A stretch of 64,000 nt of DNA, from assembly GCF_900105925.1 (NCBI RefSeq), contig NZ_LT629791.1, positions 3,631,278 through 3,695,277 of the forward strand. Reading direction: 5' to 3'. Made by a program: the position numbers and the translations under genes. Of this stretch, positions 19,432-28,520 are shown one piece after another (position 1 is the stretch's first letter; each line of letters starts with the position of its first letter). The DNA comes from Jiangella alkaliphila. Lineage in GTDB: Bacteria; Actinomycetota; Actinomycetes; Jiangellales; Jiangellaceae. Below the pieces are notes generated by a model, which was not told where the DNA came from, ran no database searches, and was given only the letters and a program-made list of their open reading frames with translations.

Positions 19432-20846
19432 CGCTCCTCGTGCTCCGGCCGGGGTCCGTCCGAACCCGCCGTGAGCTCGACGACGGGCGTGGGCGCGAGC
19501 GGATCGCCGCGGTAGACGTAGCGCCCGAGCAGGACGACGGCGGTCGCGGTCCATCCTCGAAGCGGCACATTCCCGCAGCGCGAGTTCGGCAGCACCAGCG
19601 TGCCGTCGACCACGTTGTACTTCTCCCACAGGTGCCCCGTCTCGTGGTATCGATCCACCAGCAGACGCAGGAATCGCGCCGAGACACGCCGTGCCGCGGC
19701 GGTGTAGCCGTAGGCGTCCAGTCCTTCCGCGGCGATGAGGTGCTCCGGAGCCCACCCCGCGGGGTACATCCACTGGAGCTGCCCTTGCCCCCCGACGAGG
19801 TCCGGCGGTACGTCCGCCGCGATCGGCGGCCGGTCGGGATAGGCGTCCGGATGCGGATCGGGGTACTCGCGGTCGGTACAGGCCAGGCCGTACTCGTGCT
19901 CGAAGAGCGGCAGGCGGTCGGCCAGCTGGCCGGCCTGGTCCGGCGTCGCGACTCCGGTCCACAGGGCGTAGAACGCGCAGGAGGACAGATAGGGCAGCTG
20001 CCGTTGCGCGACGTGGTCGTACTCGACGAAGAACCCGAGCTCCTCGTTCCAGCAGTATCGCCGGATCAGCTCCGCGCGGCGCTCGGCGTCGGCGTGGAAC
20101 TGCTCCGCCTCGGTCTCGCGGCCGAGCTGTCCGGCGATGAGCGACAGCGCACGCGCGTATCGGACCAGCGCGCAGTTGGTGATCAGAGGCGCGCAACGCC
20201 GGACGTCACCGCCGAAGATCGGCGTCCAGTCCCAGCCGGTCTCGGCCTCGGCCGCGAGCTCCGGCGGCCAGTACGGATCGCCGAGGTCTCTGTTGGTGGC
20301 GAGCCCGATCGGCGTCTGGTGATGCTCCGCGTTCCAGTAGCGCCGGTAGTTCTGCTTGAGCAGCGGAAAGGCATGCTCGAGCAGCTCTTCGTCCTTGGTG
20401 GCGAGGTGGTAGCGCCAGACGGTGTCGGCGATGAGCGGCGTCTGAGACCTCGACATCACCGACGTCACGTTCGCATTCGGCATGTAGCCGAACCGCGACA
20501 CCATGAACAGGTAGTTCAGGAGGTGGCCGCGGACGAGGTCGCCCCGACCGTGTGCCAGCAGCGCCCGGCTGGTGAAGTCGGTGTCCCAGGCGTACATGGT
20601 CGTGAACGTGCCTGCCGAGCCGCTCGGCGGCACGTAGGGGAACGGCAGGAACAGCAGGGTGCCGAACTCGGGCGGCGCGGTCGGGTTGACCTGCACCAGG
20701 CGTTCTTCGGTGGCGCTGACCGCGTCGGAGTCCCACCAGCCGCCGATCGTCCGGTCGAGGTTCGCCCACCTCTCCTCGTCCGGTGGCCGGCTGGATGTCG
20801 TTGTTCCTGGGATCGTGCTGACAACGGCAGGTCGCTCCATGGCCAC
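19428..20846 (-). CDS. Trehalase-like (GH37/GH63-type) glycosidase
   Basis: Cytoplasmic alpha-glycosidase-like protein, 472 residues, no signal peptide. Family blocks are FTTMYAWDTDFTSRALL, GYMPNANV, ESGWDWTP-like ETGWDWTPIF (catalytic acid region), LQWMYPAGWAPEHL and LWEKYNVVDGT, which carries the C-terminal catalytic glutamate. GH37 trehalases read GGEYxxQxGFGW at the last site, so specificity may differ. ATG 20846 or 20840 are both possible. It is the first gene of a two-gene operon with the oxidoreductase. A truncated copy of its 3' end lies at 24808. Confidence 0.82.
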   Translation of the reverse strand: MAMERPAVVSTIPGTTTSSRPPDEERWANLDRTIGGWWDSDAVSATEERLVQVNPTAPPEFGTLLFLPFPYVPPSGSAGTFTTMYAWDTDFTSRALLAHGRGDLVRGHLLNYLFMVSRFGYMPNANVTSVMSRSQTPLIADTVWRYHLATKDEELLEHAFPLLKQNYRRYWNAEHHQTPIGLATNRDLGDPYWPPELAAEAETGWDWTPIFGGDVRRCAPLITNCALVRYARALSLIAGQLGRETEAEQFHADAERRAELIRRYCWNEELGFFVEYDHVAQRQLPYLSSCAFYALWTGVATPDQAGQLADRLPLFEHEYGLACTDREYPDPHPDAYPDRPPIAADVPPDLVGGQGQLQWMYPAGWAPEHLIAAEGLDAYGYTAAARRVSARFLRLLVDRYHETGHLWEKYNVVDGTLVLPNSRCGNVPLRGWTATAVVLLGRYVYRGDPLAPTPVVELTAGSDGPRPEHEER

Positions 20847-20952
20847 TCCCGGATGGGTCTGCTGGCCAAAACCAAGGTATTGACTGCCGATACTCTAGCT
20901 CACCACGTGCCGCCGCCGGGCCTTGTACCCCGGCAGGTCCGGTCGGTGCCGG

Positions 20953-22239
20953 TCAGTGGGTGCGCGCGCCGTCAGCGACGAGCGTCTCGAGGAGTTCGGC
21001 CGCGGTGGCGGCCCCGTTCTCGGCGCGGATCAGCGCGCCGAGCTCCTGCGCCCGGACGGTCAGCGCCGGGTCGTCGACCGCCCGTTCGATGGCGGCGGCC
21101 AGCTTCTCGGCGGTCAGAGTGGACTGCGGCAACGGCGCGGTCGCGACGCCGGCGGCGTGCATCCGGGCGGCGTTGAACGGCTGCTCGTACATGAACGGGC
21201 AGATCACCTGTGGCCGGCCGGCCGCGAGCGCGGCACTGAGGGTGCCGGCGCCACCGTGGTGGACGACCGCTGCCACCTGCGGGAACAGCCAGTCGAACGG
21301 GGTCTCCTCCGCGACGAACACGTTGCCGCCGGAGAGCGGCTCGGCGGAGATCCCCCCGGATCCGGTGACCACCACGGCGCGCATGCCGGCGAGGCGCACG
21401 GCCTCGGCCACGACGTGACCGGCGTGGACGGGGTCGGTGCCGGCGACGCTGCCGAACCCCAGGTAGACGGGCGGTTCGCCGGCGCGGAGGAACCGGTCCA
21501 GCGAGGCGGGCGGCGTCCACTGCGGGGGCGCCGGCAGGAACCAGAATCCGGTGGTGTGCACCCAGCTCGGATAGTCCGTCCGTTCGGGCAGGAGATGACG
21601 GCTGAAGGCGTGCAGCACCGTTGTGGCGGCGCCGTCCGGGCGCCGCAGCATGTTCCGGCTGCCTCGGCGTCGCGGCAGGTCCAGGACGTCGCGCCGCCAC
21701 CGCGACGTGTTGCCCAGCTGTCCATGGACCCAGAGCCTGCTGGTCAGGTACGAGGCCCGGTTGAGCGGACGCGGCAGGCGCAGCGGGATCAGCGGGTTCG
21801 CGAAGGCGCTCGTCGGGACCCAGCCGGGCTGGAGACAGGCGAGGGCCGCGGGTACGCCCAGGCGTTCGGCGATCTCGTGTCCCGGCAGGTTGGGCAGGTG
21901 CACCACCAGGTCGGCGCCCTCGTCGCCGATCGCGGCCATGTCGTCCAGCACCCGGGCCATCATCGGCTGGTAGCGGCGGAAGAGCGCGGCGGCGAGCCGT
22001 TTGCCACGCAGACCGCGGAAGTTGGTCTCGTATCCCGCGCGCACGACGGGGTCGTTGGACAACGTGTCGTATCGGTCGAAGAGCGGGGCGAAGCGGATCC
22101 CGTAGGGCTCGGCGAGGTGTGCCAGGGGAGCGTTCGTCGCGAGGACGGCTTCATGTCCCGCGTGGGTGAGCGCACGTGCGAGCGCCGCGAAGGGCTGCAC
22201 GTCACCCCGAGTCCCGTGCGAGAACAGCAGCACCTTCAT
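20953..22239 (-). CDS. GT1-type glycosyltransferase (UGT/YjiC-like)
   Basis: Nucleotide-sugar glycosyltransferase of 428 residues, paralogous to the gene at 10331. The start was placed at MKVLLFSHGTRGDVQPFAALARAL, the family N-terminus. It has the canonical donor motif VVHHGGAGTLSAALAAGRPQVICPFMYEQPFNA and the PPVYLGFGSVAGTDP segment. An acceptor-domain loop, GLRGKRLAAALFRRYQPMM, is highly basic. Acceptor unknown. It is divergent from the BldD-like gene across 151 bases, a candidate shared control region. Confidence 0.92.
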   Translation of the reverse strand: MKVLLFSHGTRGDVQPFAALARALTHAGHEAVLATNAPLAHLAEPYGIRFAPLFDRYDTLSNDPVVRAGYETNFRGLRGKRLAAALFRRYQPMMARVLDDMAAIGDEGADLVVHLPNLPGHEIAERLGVPAALACLQPGWVPTSAFANPLIPLRLPRPLNRASYLTSRLWVHGQLGNTSRWRRDVLDLPRRRGSRNMLRRPDGAATTVLHAFSRHLLPERTDYPSWVHTTGFWFLPAPPQWTPPASLDRFLRAGEPPVYLGFGSVAGTDPVHAGHVVAEAVRLAGMRAVVVTGSGGISAEPLSGGNVFVAEETPFDWLFPQVAAVVHHGGAGTLSAALAAGRPQVICPFMYEQPFNAARMHAAGVATAPLPQSTLTAEKLAAAIERAVDDPALTVRAQELGALIRAENGAATAAELLETLVADGARTH

Positions 22240-22390
22240 GCTCGTCCCTTCCGTGCGCTCCCATCGGCAGCCAGCGTCGCGAGCCGGAGCGCCGTCGTGG
22301 AAGGGGCCGGTGTCCGCCGCTCGACATGCGGCCGCGGCCGGACCGGGTGACAATCGCGCCAGGGGAACCACGAGAACGGGAGCTCGGTGC

Positions 22391-22882
22391 ATGAGTGATG
22401 ACCAGGCCAACTCCGATGCGACGTTCAGCAAACGGATCGGTGCGCGGCTGCGAGCGCTGCGCGAACGGCGCCGATTGACGTTGCAGGAGGTGGAGCGGCG
22501 TACCGGTGGCTCGATCCGCTACACGGTTCTCGGCTCGTACGAACGGGGCGAGCGCACGCCGGGCATCCGCCGCATCCTCGAACTGGCCGAGCTCTACGAG
22601 GAGCCGATCGAGGAGTTGCTGAGAGGCCTGCACGGGCAGCCTCGGCAGCGCACTCTCGACACCGGCAGGGCGGTGTTGCACCTGGAGCGGTTGCGGTCCG
22701 CGCCGCGCGAGGCCGAGGCCCTGACTCGCTTCGTGGACGGCTTGCAGCGCATCCGCGGCGACTACGGCACCGTCATCCTCACCATCAGGTCGGCCGACAT
22801 CGTGACGATGTCCGCCGTCTACGGCACCGATCCCCAGGATCTCCGGCAGCGCATCGTCGACTGGGGTGTCCTCGAGCCGTAG
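22391..22882 (+). CDS. BldD-like transcriptional regulator with cyclic-di-GMP motif
   Basis: 163 residues in the BldD layout: XRE helix-turn-helix (residues 15-77, with VLGSYERGERTP matching the BldD recognition region) followed by the BldD C-terminal domain (about 95-163). That domain contains RGD (122-124) and RSAD (133-136) separated by eight residues, the RxD-x8-RxxD signature through which Streptomyces BldD binds a cyclic-di-GMP tetramer. It ends DWGVLEP; BldD continues a little further. The ATG at 22391 is adopted although the ribosome site is weak. It is likely a paralogue rather than the housekeeping BldD, given the accessory context. Confidence 0.87.
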   Translation: MSDDQANSDATFSKRIGARLRALRERRRLTLQEVERRTGGSIRYTVLGSYERGERTPGIRRILELAELYEEPIEELLRGLHGQPRQRTLDTGRAVLHLERLRSAPREAEALTRFVDGLQRIRGDYGTVILTIRSADIVTMSAVYGTDPQDLRQRIVDWGVLEP

Positions 22883-22942
22883 CCGGGCTGGGCTGAAGAC
22901 GCCACCTTCCGGCACTGCCGGGCTGGAGCACACTGTGGGGGC

Positions 22943-24109
22943 GTGCTGCGGCGGATCTGCGTGTTCACCGGCTCCCGGGCCGACTACGGGCCGCTGCTGC
23001 CGGTCATCGCGGCGTTGCGCGACGAGCCCACCGTCGACCTGCGGCTGCTGGCCACCGGGGGGCATCTGGTCCCAGGACAGGGCATGACCGTCGGCCAGAT
23101 CGAGGCGGACGGGTTCGAGGTGGCCGAGCGGGTCGACATGGTGCTCGCACGGGACACCCCGTCGACGGCGGCGAAGTCGCTGGCGCTCGGCGTGATCGGT
23201 TACGCCGACGCGCTGGACCGGCTGGACCCGGACCTGCTGGTGCTGCTGGGGGACCGGTACGAGGCCCTGGCCGCCGCGATGGTGGCGCACCTTCGCCTCC
23301 TGCCGATAGCGCACATCAGCGGGGGAGAGCTGTCCTACGGCTCCACCGACGACTCGACGCGGCACGCGATCACGAAGCTCGCGCACCTGCACTTCACCGC
23401 GAACGAGGAGTTCCGGGCCCGGGTGATCCAGCTCGGGGAGGCGCCCAGCAGGGTGTTCGTCACCGGGGTGCCGAGCCTGGACACCATCCGGACGGCGCCC
23501 CTGCTGGATCGTGCCGAGTTGTCCCGGCGGATCGGCCTGCCGCTGCGGGACCCCGTGCTGGCGGTGACCTATCATCCGGCGACGGCGGACGTCGCGGGCA
23601 GCCGTGACGGCGTCGCCGGCCTGGTCGCCGCCCTCGAGGCGCTGCCGGACGCCACCGTCGTCATCACCGGGACCAACGTCGACCCGGGCGGCGCTGAGGT
23701 GTTCGCCCCGATCCGCGAGTTCGCCGGCCGTCAGGCCGTCCGCGCCGCCATGGCGGCCTCGCTCGGCCAGCACGCCTACCTGAGCCTGGTCCGGCAGGCC
23801 GCGGTCGTGGTCGGGAACTCCAGCAGCGGGCTGATCGAGGCGCCGGCGCTGCACACCCCGACGGTGAACATCGGCACGCGCCAGGACGGCCGGCCGCGTG
23901 CGGCGTCGGTCATCGACTCTGGAGAGACCGCCGACGACATCATCCGCGCGATTCGCCGGGCGCTGACGCCCGAGCACCAGCGGCTGGCCAGGACCGCCCG
24001 GTCCCCGTTCGGCGACGGCCGGGCGGCGGGACGGATCGTCGACGTGCTGCGCTCGATCGACCTCGACGGGCTGACGACGAAGCGGTTCGCCGACCTGCCC
24101 GTGCGCTGA
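22943..24109 (+). CDS. Hydrolysing UDP-N-acetylglucosamine 2-epimerase (NeuC/LegG type)
   Basis: Converts a UDP-N-acetyl sugar to the free 2-epimer (ManNAc or its 4-amino derivative) for nonulosonic acid synthesis. 388 residues from GTG 22943. Family blocks are CVFTGSRADYGPLLPV, LLGDRYEALAAA, HISGGELSYGSTDDSTRHAITKLAHLHF, and GNSSSGLIEAPALHTPTVNIGTRQDGR near the C-terminus. The strong HISGGE and GNSSSG motifs favour the hydrolysing NeuC/LegG class over WecB. Partner enzymes LegB and LegC occur 9 kb away at 32716. A NeuB/LegI synthase and a CMP-transferase were not found in the window. Confidence 0.88.
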   Translation: MLRRICVFTGSRADYGPLLPVIAALRDEPTVDLRLLATGGHLVPGQGMTVGQIEADGFEVAERVDMVLARDTPSTAAKSLALGVIGYADALDRLDPDLLVLLGDRYEALAAAMVAHLRLLPIAHISGGELSYGSTDDSTRHAITKLAHLHFTANEEFRARVIQLGEAPSRVFVTGVPSLDTIRTAPLLDRAELSRRIGLPLRDPVLAVTYHPATADVAGSRDGVAGLVAALEALPDATVVITGTNVDPGGAEVFAPIREFAGRQAVRAAMAASLGQHAYLSLVRQAAVVVGNSSSGLIEAPALHTPTVNIGTRQDGRPRAASVIDSGETADDIIRAIRRALTPEHQRLARTARSPFGDGRAAGRIVDVLRSIDLDGLTTKRFADLPVR

Positions 24110-24119
24110 CGCCGCCGGC

Positions 24120-24746
24120 TCAGCCCGGCGGCACCCGCTCGCGCAGGCGGCGCGCGGGGACCCCGCCGTAGACGCCGTAGGGCTCGGTGTCGCGGGTCAG
24201 CACCGCACCGGCGCCGACTATGCAGCCGCGCGCGACCGCCGTTCTCGGCGTGACGGTGGCGTTGGCGCCGATCCACACGTCGTCGGCGAGCGTGATGGGG
24301 CCGCCGTCCTGCGGCGCGAGGGCCATCGGCTCGGGATGCCGGCGCGGATCGTGCTGCACGGTGGACAGGACGACGTGCGCGGCGATGTTGCAGTACGCGC
24401 CGATCGTCAGGCCGTGCTTTCCGTAGAGGGCGCAGCCGGCGGCGAAGTGGGTGCGCCGGCCGATCCTGATGCGGCCCTGGGCGTCCCCGGTCGAGATGTA
24501 GGTCGATGGGAAGAACTCCACGCCCTCCTCGACCCCGACCTCGCCGGCGCCCTGGACGAAGCACCAGGGATGGAAGGTCACGTTCGCGCCGACCGTCATG
24601 CGCACGTCGCCCTGGCAGTGGAAGCCTCGGCCGATCCGGACGTTGTCGCCCACCCGCAGCAGCTCGGGACGCTCGATCCGCACGTCGTCGTCGATGACGA
24701 CGCCGTCGCCGCAGTGCGCCAGTCTGGCGCGGAGATCTTCGGACAT
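24120..24746 (-). CDS. Left-handed beta-helix acyltransferase (hexapeptide repeat)
   Basis: 208-residue O- or N-acyltransferase with hexapeptide repeats. Short repeat units such as VRIERP, VRIGRG, VRMTVG, VTFHPW and IRIGRR run through the middle, and the C-terminal coil has DDVWIGANATVTPRTAVARGCIVGAGAVL, as in CysE/WbbJ-type enzymes. The start at 24746 (MSEDLRARL) was chosen because upstream codons overlap the trehalase remnant and show no similarity. It is convergent with the NeuC-like gene, 10 bases apart. Possible role: acylation of a surface sugar. Confidence 0.85.
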   Translation of the reverse strand: MSEDLRARLAHCGDGVVIDDDVRIERPELLRVGDNVRIGRGFHCQGDVRMTVGANVTFHPWCFVQGAGEVGVEEGVEFFPSTYISTGDAQGRIRIGRRTHFAAGCALYGKHGLTIGAYCNIAAHVVLSTVQHDPRRHPEPMALAPQDGGPITLADDVWIGANATVTPRTAVARGCIVGAGAVLTRDTEPYGVYGGVPARRLRERVPPG

Positions 24747-24807
24747 CGGAGGACGAGTCTGCTGTCGCGTCGCCGACGGCGGAAGGGGTTGCGTTCTGCC
24801 GAGCGCC

Positions 24808-25190
24808 AGGGACGAAGTACTCGGTGAGGACCTGCGTAGGAGCGTACTCAACATGCTGGCGGCCATCAGGGATGACAGGCATGGTGATCATTACGGCACC
24901 GAGCAGTTGCCATGGATGCATCCGGCCGGCTGGGCGCCGGAGCAGCCCATCGTGGCTCAAGGGCTGCGCGACTACGGCTACGACGAGCACACCAAGCGCA
25001 TCGGCCGGAACTTCCTGAGGCTGGCGATCGGCGAGTGCCGACGCACGGGCCGGCTGCCGGAGACGTACAACGAGGTCGACGGCGGGATGGAACTGCCGAA
25101 CGCCCGGTACGGGAACGCGACGATGCACGGCTGGACCGCGGCCGCCGCGGTCGTGGTGGGGCGCGCCGTCATCGGCCGGACGGCTGACCC
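24808..25190 (+). pseudogene. 5'-truncated remnant of a trehalase-like glycosidase
   Basis: About 128 codons in one frame match the last third of the trehalase-like protein at 19428. MHPAGWAPEQPIVAQGL corresponds to MYPAGWAPEHLIAAEGL, ETYNEVDGGMELPNARYGN to EKYNVVDGTLVLPNSRCGN, and MHGWTAAAAVVVGRAV to LRGWTATAVVLLGRYV. No start codon with a ribosome site, and the N-terminal two thirds are absent. The reading frame runs on antisense into the neighbouring luciferase-like gene. It is a relic of a second glycosidase copy on the opposite strand. Confidence 0.8.
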
Positions 25191-26138
25191 TCAACCGAGT
25201 TGCGGAAGGGCTTCGGCGGCGATGAGCTCGATCTGGTCGAGATCGCTCAGGTCGAACAGGTCCAGATAGACGCGGGACACGCCGATTGACTCGTATCGGC
25301 CGATCCTATCCACCAGCTCGGCGGGCGAGCCGGTCGGCATGTGATCGGGCAGCTGGCCGACGGGGATCTTCGGCAGCTGCCGTCGCAGCCGGTCCACCCG
25401 GCGGGCCGACTCGGCTGGCGTGCGGCCGACAGCAGGGAGCAGCGACACGGACCGGACGATGGTGTCCGGGCGGCGGCCGATCCGCCGAGCGGCCGCGTCG
25501 ACGCGCTCGAAGTGCTCGGGTGCCGTACCTACCTCGGCAAAGGCAAGGTTGAACTCGTCGGCGTAGGCCGCGGCCAGCTCCGGCGTCCTCCGCTTGCCGC
25601 GACCACCGATGATCACCGGCGGACGCGGGCGTTGGAACGGTTTCGGCAGCGCCGGTGAGTCCACGAGCCGGTAGTGCGTCCCATGGAAGCTGTACGTCTC
25701 ACCCGGTGGCGTCTTCCAGAGACCCGTGACGACGGCGAGTTGCTCGGTGAACACGTCGAACCGCCGGCCTGCATCGTCGAGGGGGATGCCGTACGCCTCG
25801 TGCTCCTCCGCGTACCAGCCCGCACCGAGACCCAGCTCGACACGGCCGCCGGACATCTGGTCTATTTGCGCCACCGAGATGGCCAGCACCGCCGGATGAC
25901 GGAACGTCGCCGGGCTGACCAGTGTTCCGAGCCGGACCCGCGTGGTCTCGCGGGCCAGCCCGGCAAGCGTGACCCAGGCGTCGGTGGGACCGGGCAGGCC
26001 GGACGCCGTTCCCATGCGTAGGTAGTGATCGGATCGGAAGAAGCCCGCGAAGCCGGCGTCCTCGGCCAGCTTCGCTGCCGCGAGCATGTCGTCGTAACAG
26101 GCTCCCTGCTGGGGTTCGCTCAGAATCCGCACGTCCAT
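25191..26138 (-). CDS. Luciferase-like (LLM class) F420-dependent oxidoreductase
   Basis: Probable F420- or FMN-dependent oxidoreductase with a TIM-barrel fold, 315 residues. Recognisable blocks are MDVRILSEPQQGA at the start, FAGFFRSDHYLRMG, RLGTLVSPATFRHPAVLA, GGRVELGLGAGWYAEEHEAYGIP (diagnostic for LLM enzymes) and RPRPPVIIGGRGKRRTPELAA. The start at 26138 was chosen from similarity; the frame stays open upstream only because the broken isomerase gene runs into it. It is probably the last gene of the decayed operon that began at 28008, and it remains intact. Confidence 0.9.
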   Translation of the reverse strand: MDVRILSEPQQGACYDDMLAAAKLAEDAGFAGFFRSDHYLRMGTASGLPGPTDAWVTLAGLARETTRVRLGTLVSPATFRHPAVLAISVAQIDQMSGGRVELGLGAGWYAEEHEAYGIPLDDAGRRFDVFTEQLAVVTGLWKTPPGETYSFHGTHYRLVDSPALPKPFQRPRPPVIIGGRGKRRTPELAAAYADEFNLAFAEVGTAPEHFERVDAAARRIGRRPDTIVRSVSLLPAVGRTPAESARRVDRLRRQLPKIPVGQLPDHMPTGSPAELVDRIGRYESIGVSRVYLDLFDLSDLDQIELIAAEALPQLG

Positions 26139-26169
26139 GCGATCGACCGTAGGGACGTCATCGCGGGCG

Positions 26170-27021
26170 CACGAGAGGGTCCGTCTCAGCCGCCGCGCAC
26201 CGGCCGGCTCGAGCAGGGGAGCGACGTGATCGAGGGCCCGTCGTGCCTCACGGACCCGATCGTCGGCCGAGGCGTCCGCATCCGACGGCTCGAGCTTGAG
26301 CATGACTTCGTCGTCGTAGCCCGCGGCCGTGACCTGCGCGAAGTACTAGTCGAAGTCGCCGTCGCCGGGGGTGCAGAACTCCCCGATCCGGCCGTCGCGT
26401 AGCACCACGTGGGCGATCCGCGGGCCGAGCGCTGCGACGACCTCGGACGTGCTCGAACTAGGGTTCAGCACGTGGCTGGTGTCCAGGTCGATGCCCAGCT
26501 GCGGCAGGTCGGCGAACTCCAGTAGTTCGAGCACCTGCGGCAGCGTCTCCGCTAGGCCGCCGCGGTGCGGGATCTCCACCTCCAGCCGGAGCCCGCGCCG
26601 GTCCGCGATCTGGGCGGCCATCGTCGTGACGCGGGCGAACCGGTCCAGTCCCGTGCGCCGCTCGATGGCGGGCGTCGGTGCCCACCAGTGCGTCGATCAC
26701 CCACGTCCGGGTGCCGACCGCGGCCGCGAGGGCCGCGGCGACGCCGTAGCGCCGAGCGCACTCCGCGTGGTCGTCGATGGCATCGGGAGCCCACGGCGCG
26801 GACTGCAGGCCGGCGACCCCGAACTCGTACCGCTGCACCAGGGCGGCGATGTCGTCGATCTGCCGGGCGGACGGGTCGCTCAGCTCCGGCTGCGCCGGAT
26901 AGGCTGGCATGGCGGCGAGGTCCACCACCGAGAAGCCGAGGCCGGCAATCAGGTCGAAGGACCGGGCGAGCGGACGGTCGCCGAAGCTGATGAGGGAGCA
27001 CCCGACGCGCATCGCCGTCAT
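26170..27021 (-). pseudogene. Sugar-phosphate isomerase/epimerase (TIM barrel), frameshift plus nonsense codon
   Basis: Xylose-isomerase-like TIM-barrel gene. The first part, from ATG 27021, reads MRVGCSLISFGDRPLARSF up to TWVIDALVG. The frame shifts near 26690, where TPAIERRTGLDRFARV continues in another frame, followed by LEVEIPHRG and LGIDLDTSHVLNP. An in-frame TAG at 26346 then interrupts DFD-stop-YFAQVTAAGYDDEV, where a glutamate codon is expected. The C-terminus (LEPSD to VAPLLEPAG) fades near 26170 without its own stop. The native start overlaps the end of the upstream MocA gene (ATGA). Confidence 0.83.
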
Positions 27022-28008
27022 GCGGCCTCGTCCAGCCGGACCAGGCGGTGCTAGCGCGCCGATCGGCCGATCGGCCGATCGCCTCGTGGAGCCGCATGGT
27101 GTCGTAGGCACTGGCGATCGCCGACTCCGGCTCGCCGCCCCTCCCGGACGGCGTCGACGAACTCGAGCAGCTCCCCGCGGTAGCCGCGCTCGGCGTTGCC
27201 GTCGACGATGGCGAACGGTACCAGTCGGCCACCTGCTGGTACCGGATCATCTTGCCGGCGTGCGGGACGACCACGTAGTGGCCCGGCCCGCCGGTGAGCT
27301 CGGTCCGCTCGGTGACCGAGTAGGCGTGGTTCCCCGACATCCCGAGGACCCCGATCGCGCCGCTCTGGAACTGCAGGCTGACGGCGTACGCGATGTCGTC
27401 GAGCTGGTTGGCGAAGACCTCGGCGACCTCGCCGAACATGTACCGGGCCAGGTCCAGCATGTGGACGCAGATGTCGAGCAGCAACCGGGGCTTCGGGTCG
27501 TCCGGGAGGTTTCCTTCGGTGAACGGGCCGGAGGACCAGTTGATGGTGAGCAGCGTCGGCGCGCCGAAGTCGGGGGAGTGCACCGCCTCGTGCGCCTTCC
27601 GGTAGGCCGGTGCGAACCGCTTGACGACGTCATGCACGGCTGCCCGGTCCGCCGGATCGTCTCGAGAACGGCCAGGGCGTCCGCGGCGCTGAGCGCGGGC
27701 GGCTTCTCCGTATCGACGGGCAGGCCGGCCTCCATGACCTCGATGGCCAGCCGCGAATGCTCCTGTGGCCCGACGCAGACGACGACCGCGTCGAGGCCGG
27801 CCCGCTCGATCATCCTGAGGTGATCGGTGAAGACCTCCTCGGCGCAGAAGACCCGAGCGTTGTGCTCCGCTTTCGACCGGTCCAGGTTGAAGACGGCTGC
27901 GAGCCGGACCGGGAGATCGCGCAGGGCGGAGCAGATCATCTTGGAGGAGTTGACCCCCGGCCCGATGATGCCGAGCCGTAGCTCACGGCCCGGACTCGCG
28001 GTCGTCAC
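27018..28008 (-). pseudogene. Gfo/Idh/MocA oxidoreductase with at least four frameshifts
   Basis: Paralogue of the intact gene at 28521, which makes each lesion easy to place. From GTG 28008 the protein reads LGIIGPGVNSSKMIC and VVVCVGPQEHSRLAIEVMEAGLPV correctly to GQPCMT. One base is then missing near 27640 before KRFAPAYRKAH. Two compensating shifts bracket 27140-27230, where the family sequence GYRGELLEFVDAV lies in another frame. A fourth is needed near 27050 to reach the likely ending VRLDEAA and stop TGA 27018. It is headed by a 45-base gap from the VOC gene. Confidence 0.87.
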
Positions 28009-28053
28009 ATCGCTCGCATCTGCGCCCTCTCGCTCAGCGCCATAGGACCGTGC

Positions 28054-28494
28054 TCACTCGTCGATGGACAGCTGGAGGATCTCCACCGTGATGCCGTCCG
28101 GGTCGCGGAGATACGCGAACCGCGACGTGCCCTCGCCCAGTGAAGGGCTCGGCGGAGCGATGAACTCCACTCCCTTGGCAACGAACTCCGAGTACGTCGC
28201 ATCGATGTCCTCGACCGGGAAGCAGACGTGCGCCGCGCCGATGTCGTTGTTGCGCGGCGCGGAGTCGTTGCCGGCCTCGCGCGCGTACTGGATCAGCTCC
28301 AGCCGCATGGTCTCACCACGGAGCATCGCGATGACCAGCTTCGAGTTCGGCACGCCGACGCCCGCCGAGACGTAGGCGACGTCGGCGACCCCGCGGGTGG
28401 TCTCCTCCATGCCGAACAACGTCGTGTAGAACTCGACCGAGCGGTCGACGTCACCGACGGTGAGGCCGAGGTGGTGGATCTGTGTGTCGCTCAC
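28054..28494 (-). CDS. VOC family protein (glyoxalase/methylmalonyl-CoA epimerase-like)
   Basis: 146-residue vicinal oxygen chelate protein. Two beta-alpha-beta modules are visible: IHHLGLTVGDVDRSVEFYTTLFGM at the N-terminus and AAHVCFPVEDIDATYSEFVAKGVEFI in the second half, ending FAYLRDPDGITVEILQ with the metal-binding glutamate. The GTG start at 28494 has a strong GGAGGAG ribosome site five bases upstream. It lies between two MocA-type genes in the same direction, 26 bases after the upstream one, so probably the same transcript. Substrate unknown. Confidence 0.88.
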   Translation of the reverse strand: MSDTQIHHLGLTVGDVDRSVEFYTTLFGMEETTRGVADVAYVSAGVGVPNSKLVIAMLRGETMRLELIQYAREAGNDSAPRNNDIGAAHVCFPVEDIDATYSEFVAKGVEFIAPPSPSLGEGTSRFAYLRDPDGITVEILQLSIDE

Positions 28495-28520
28495 GTGTTC
28501 TCCTCCGCTGGGTCTACGGG

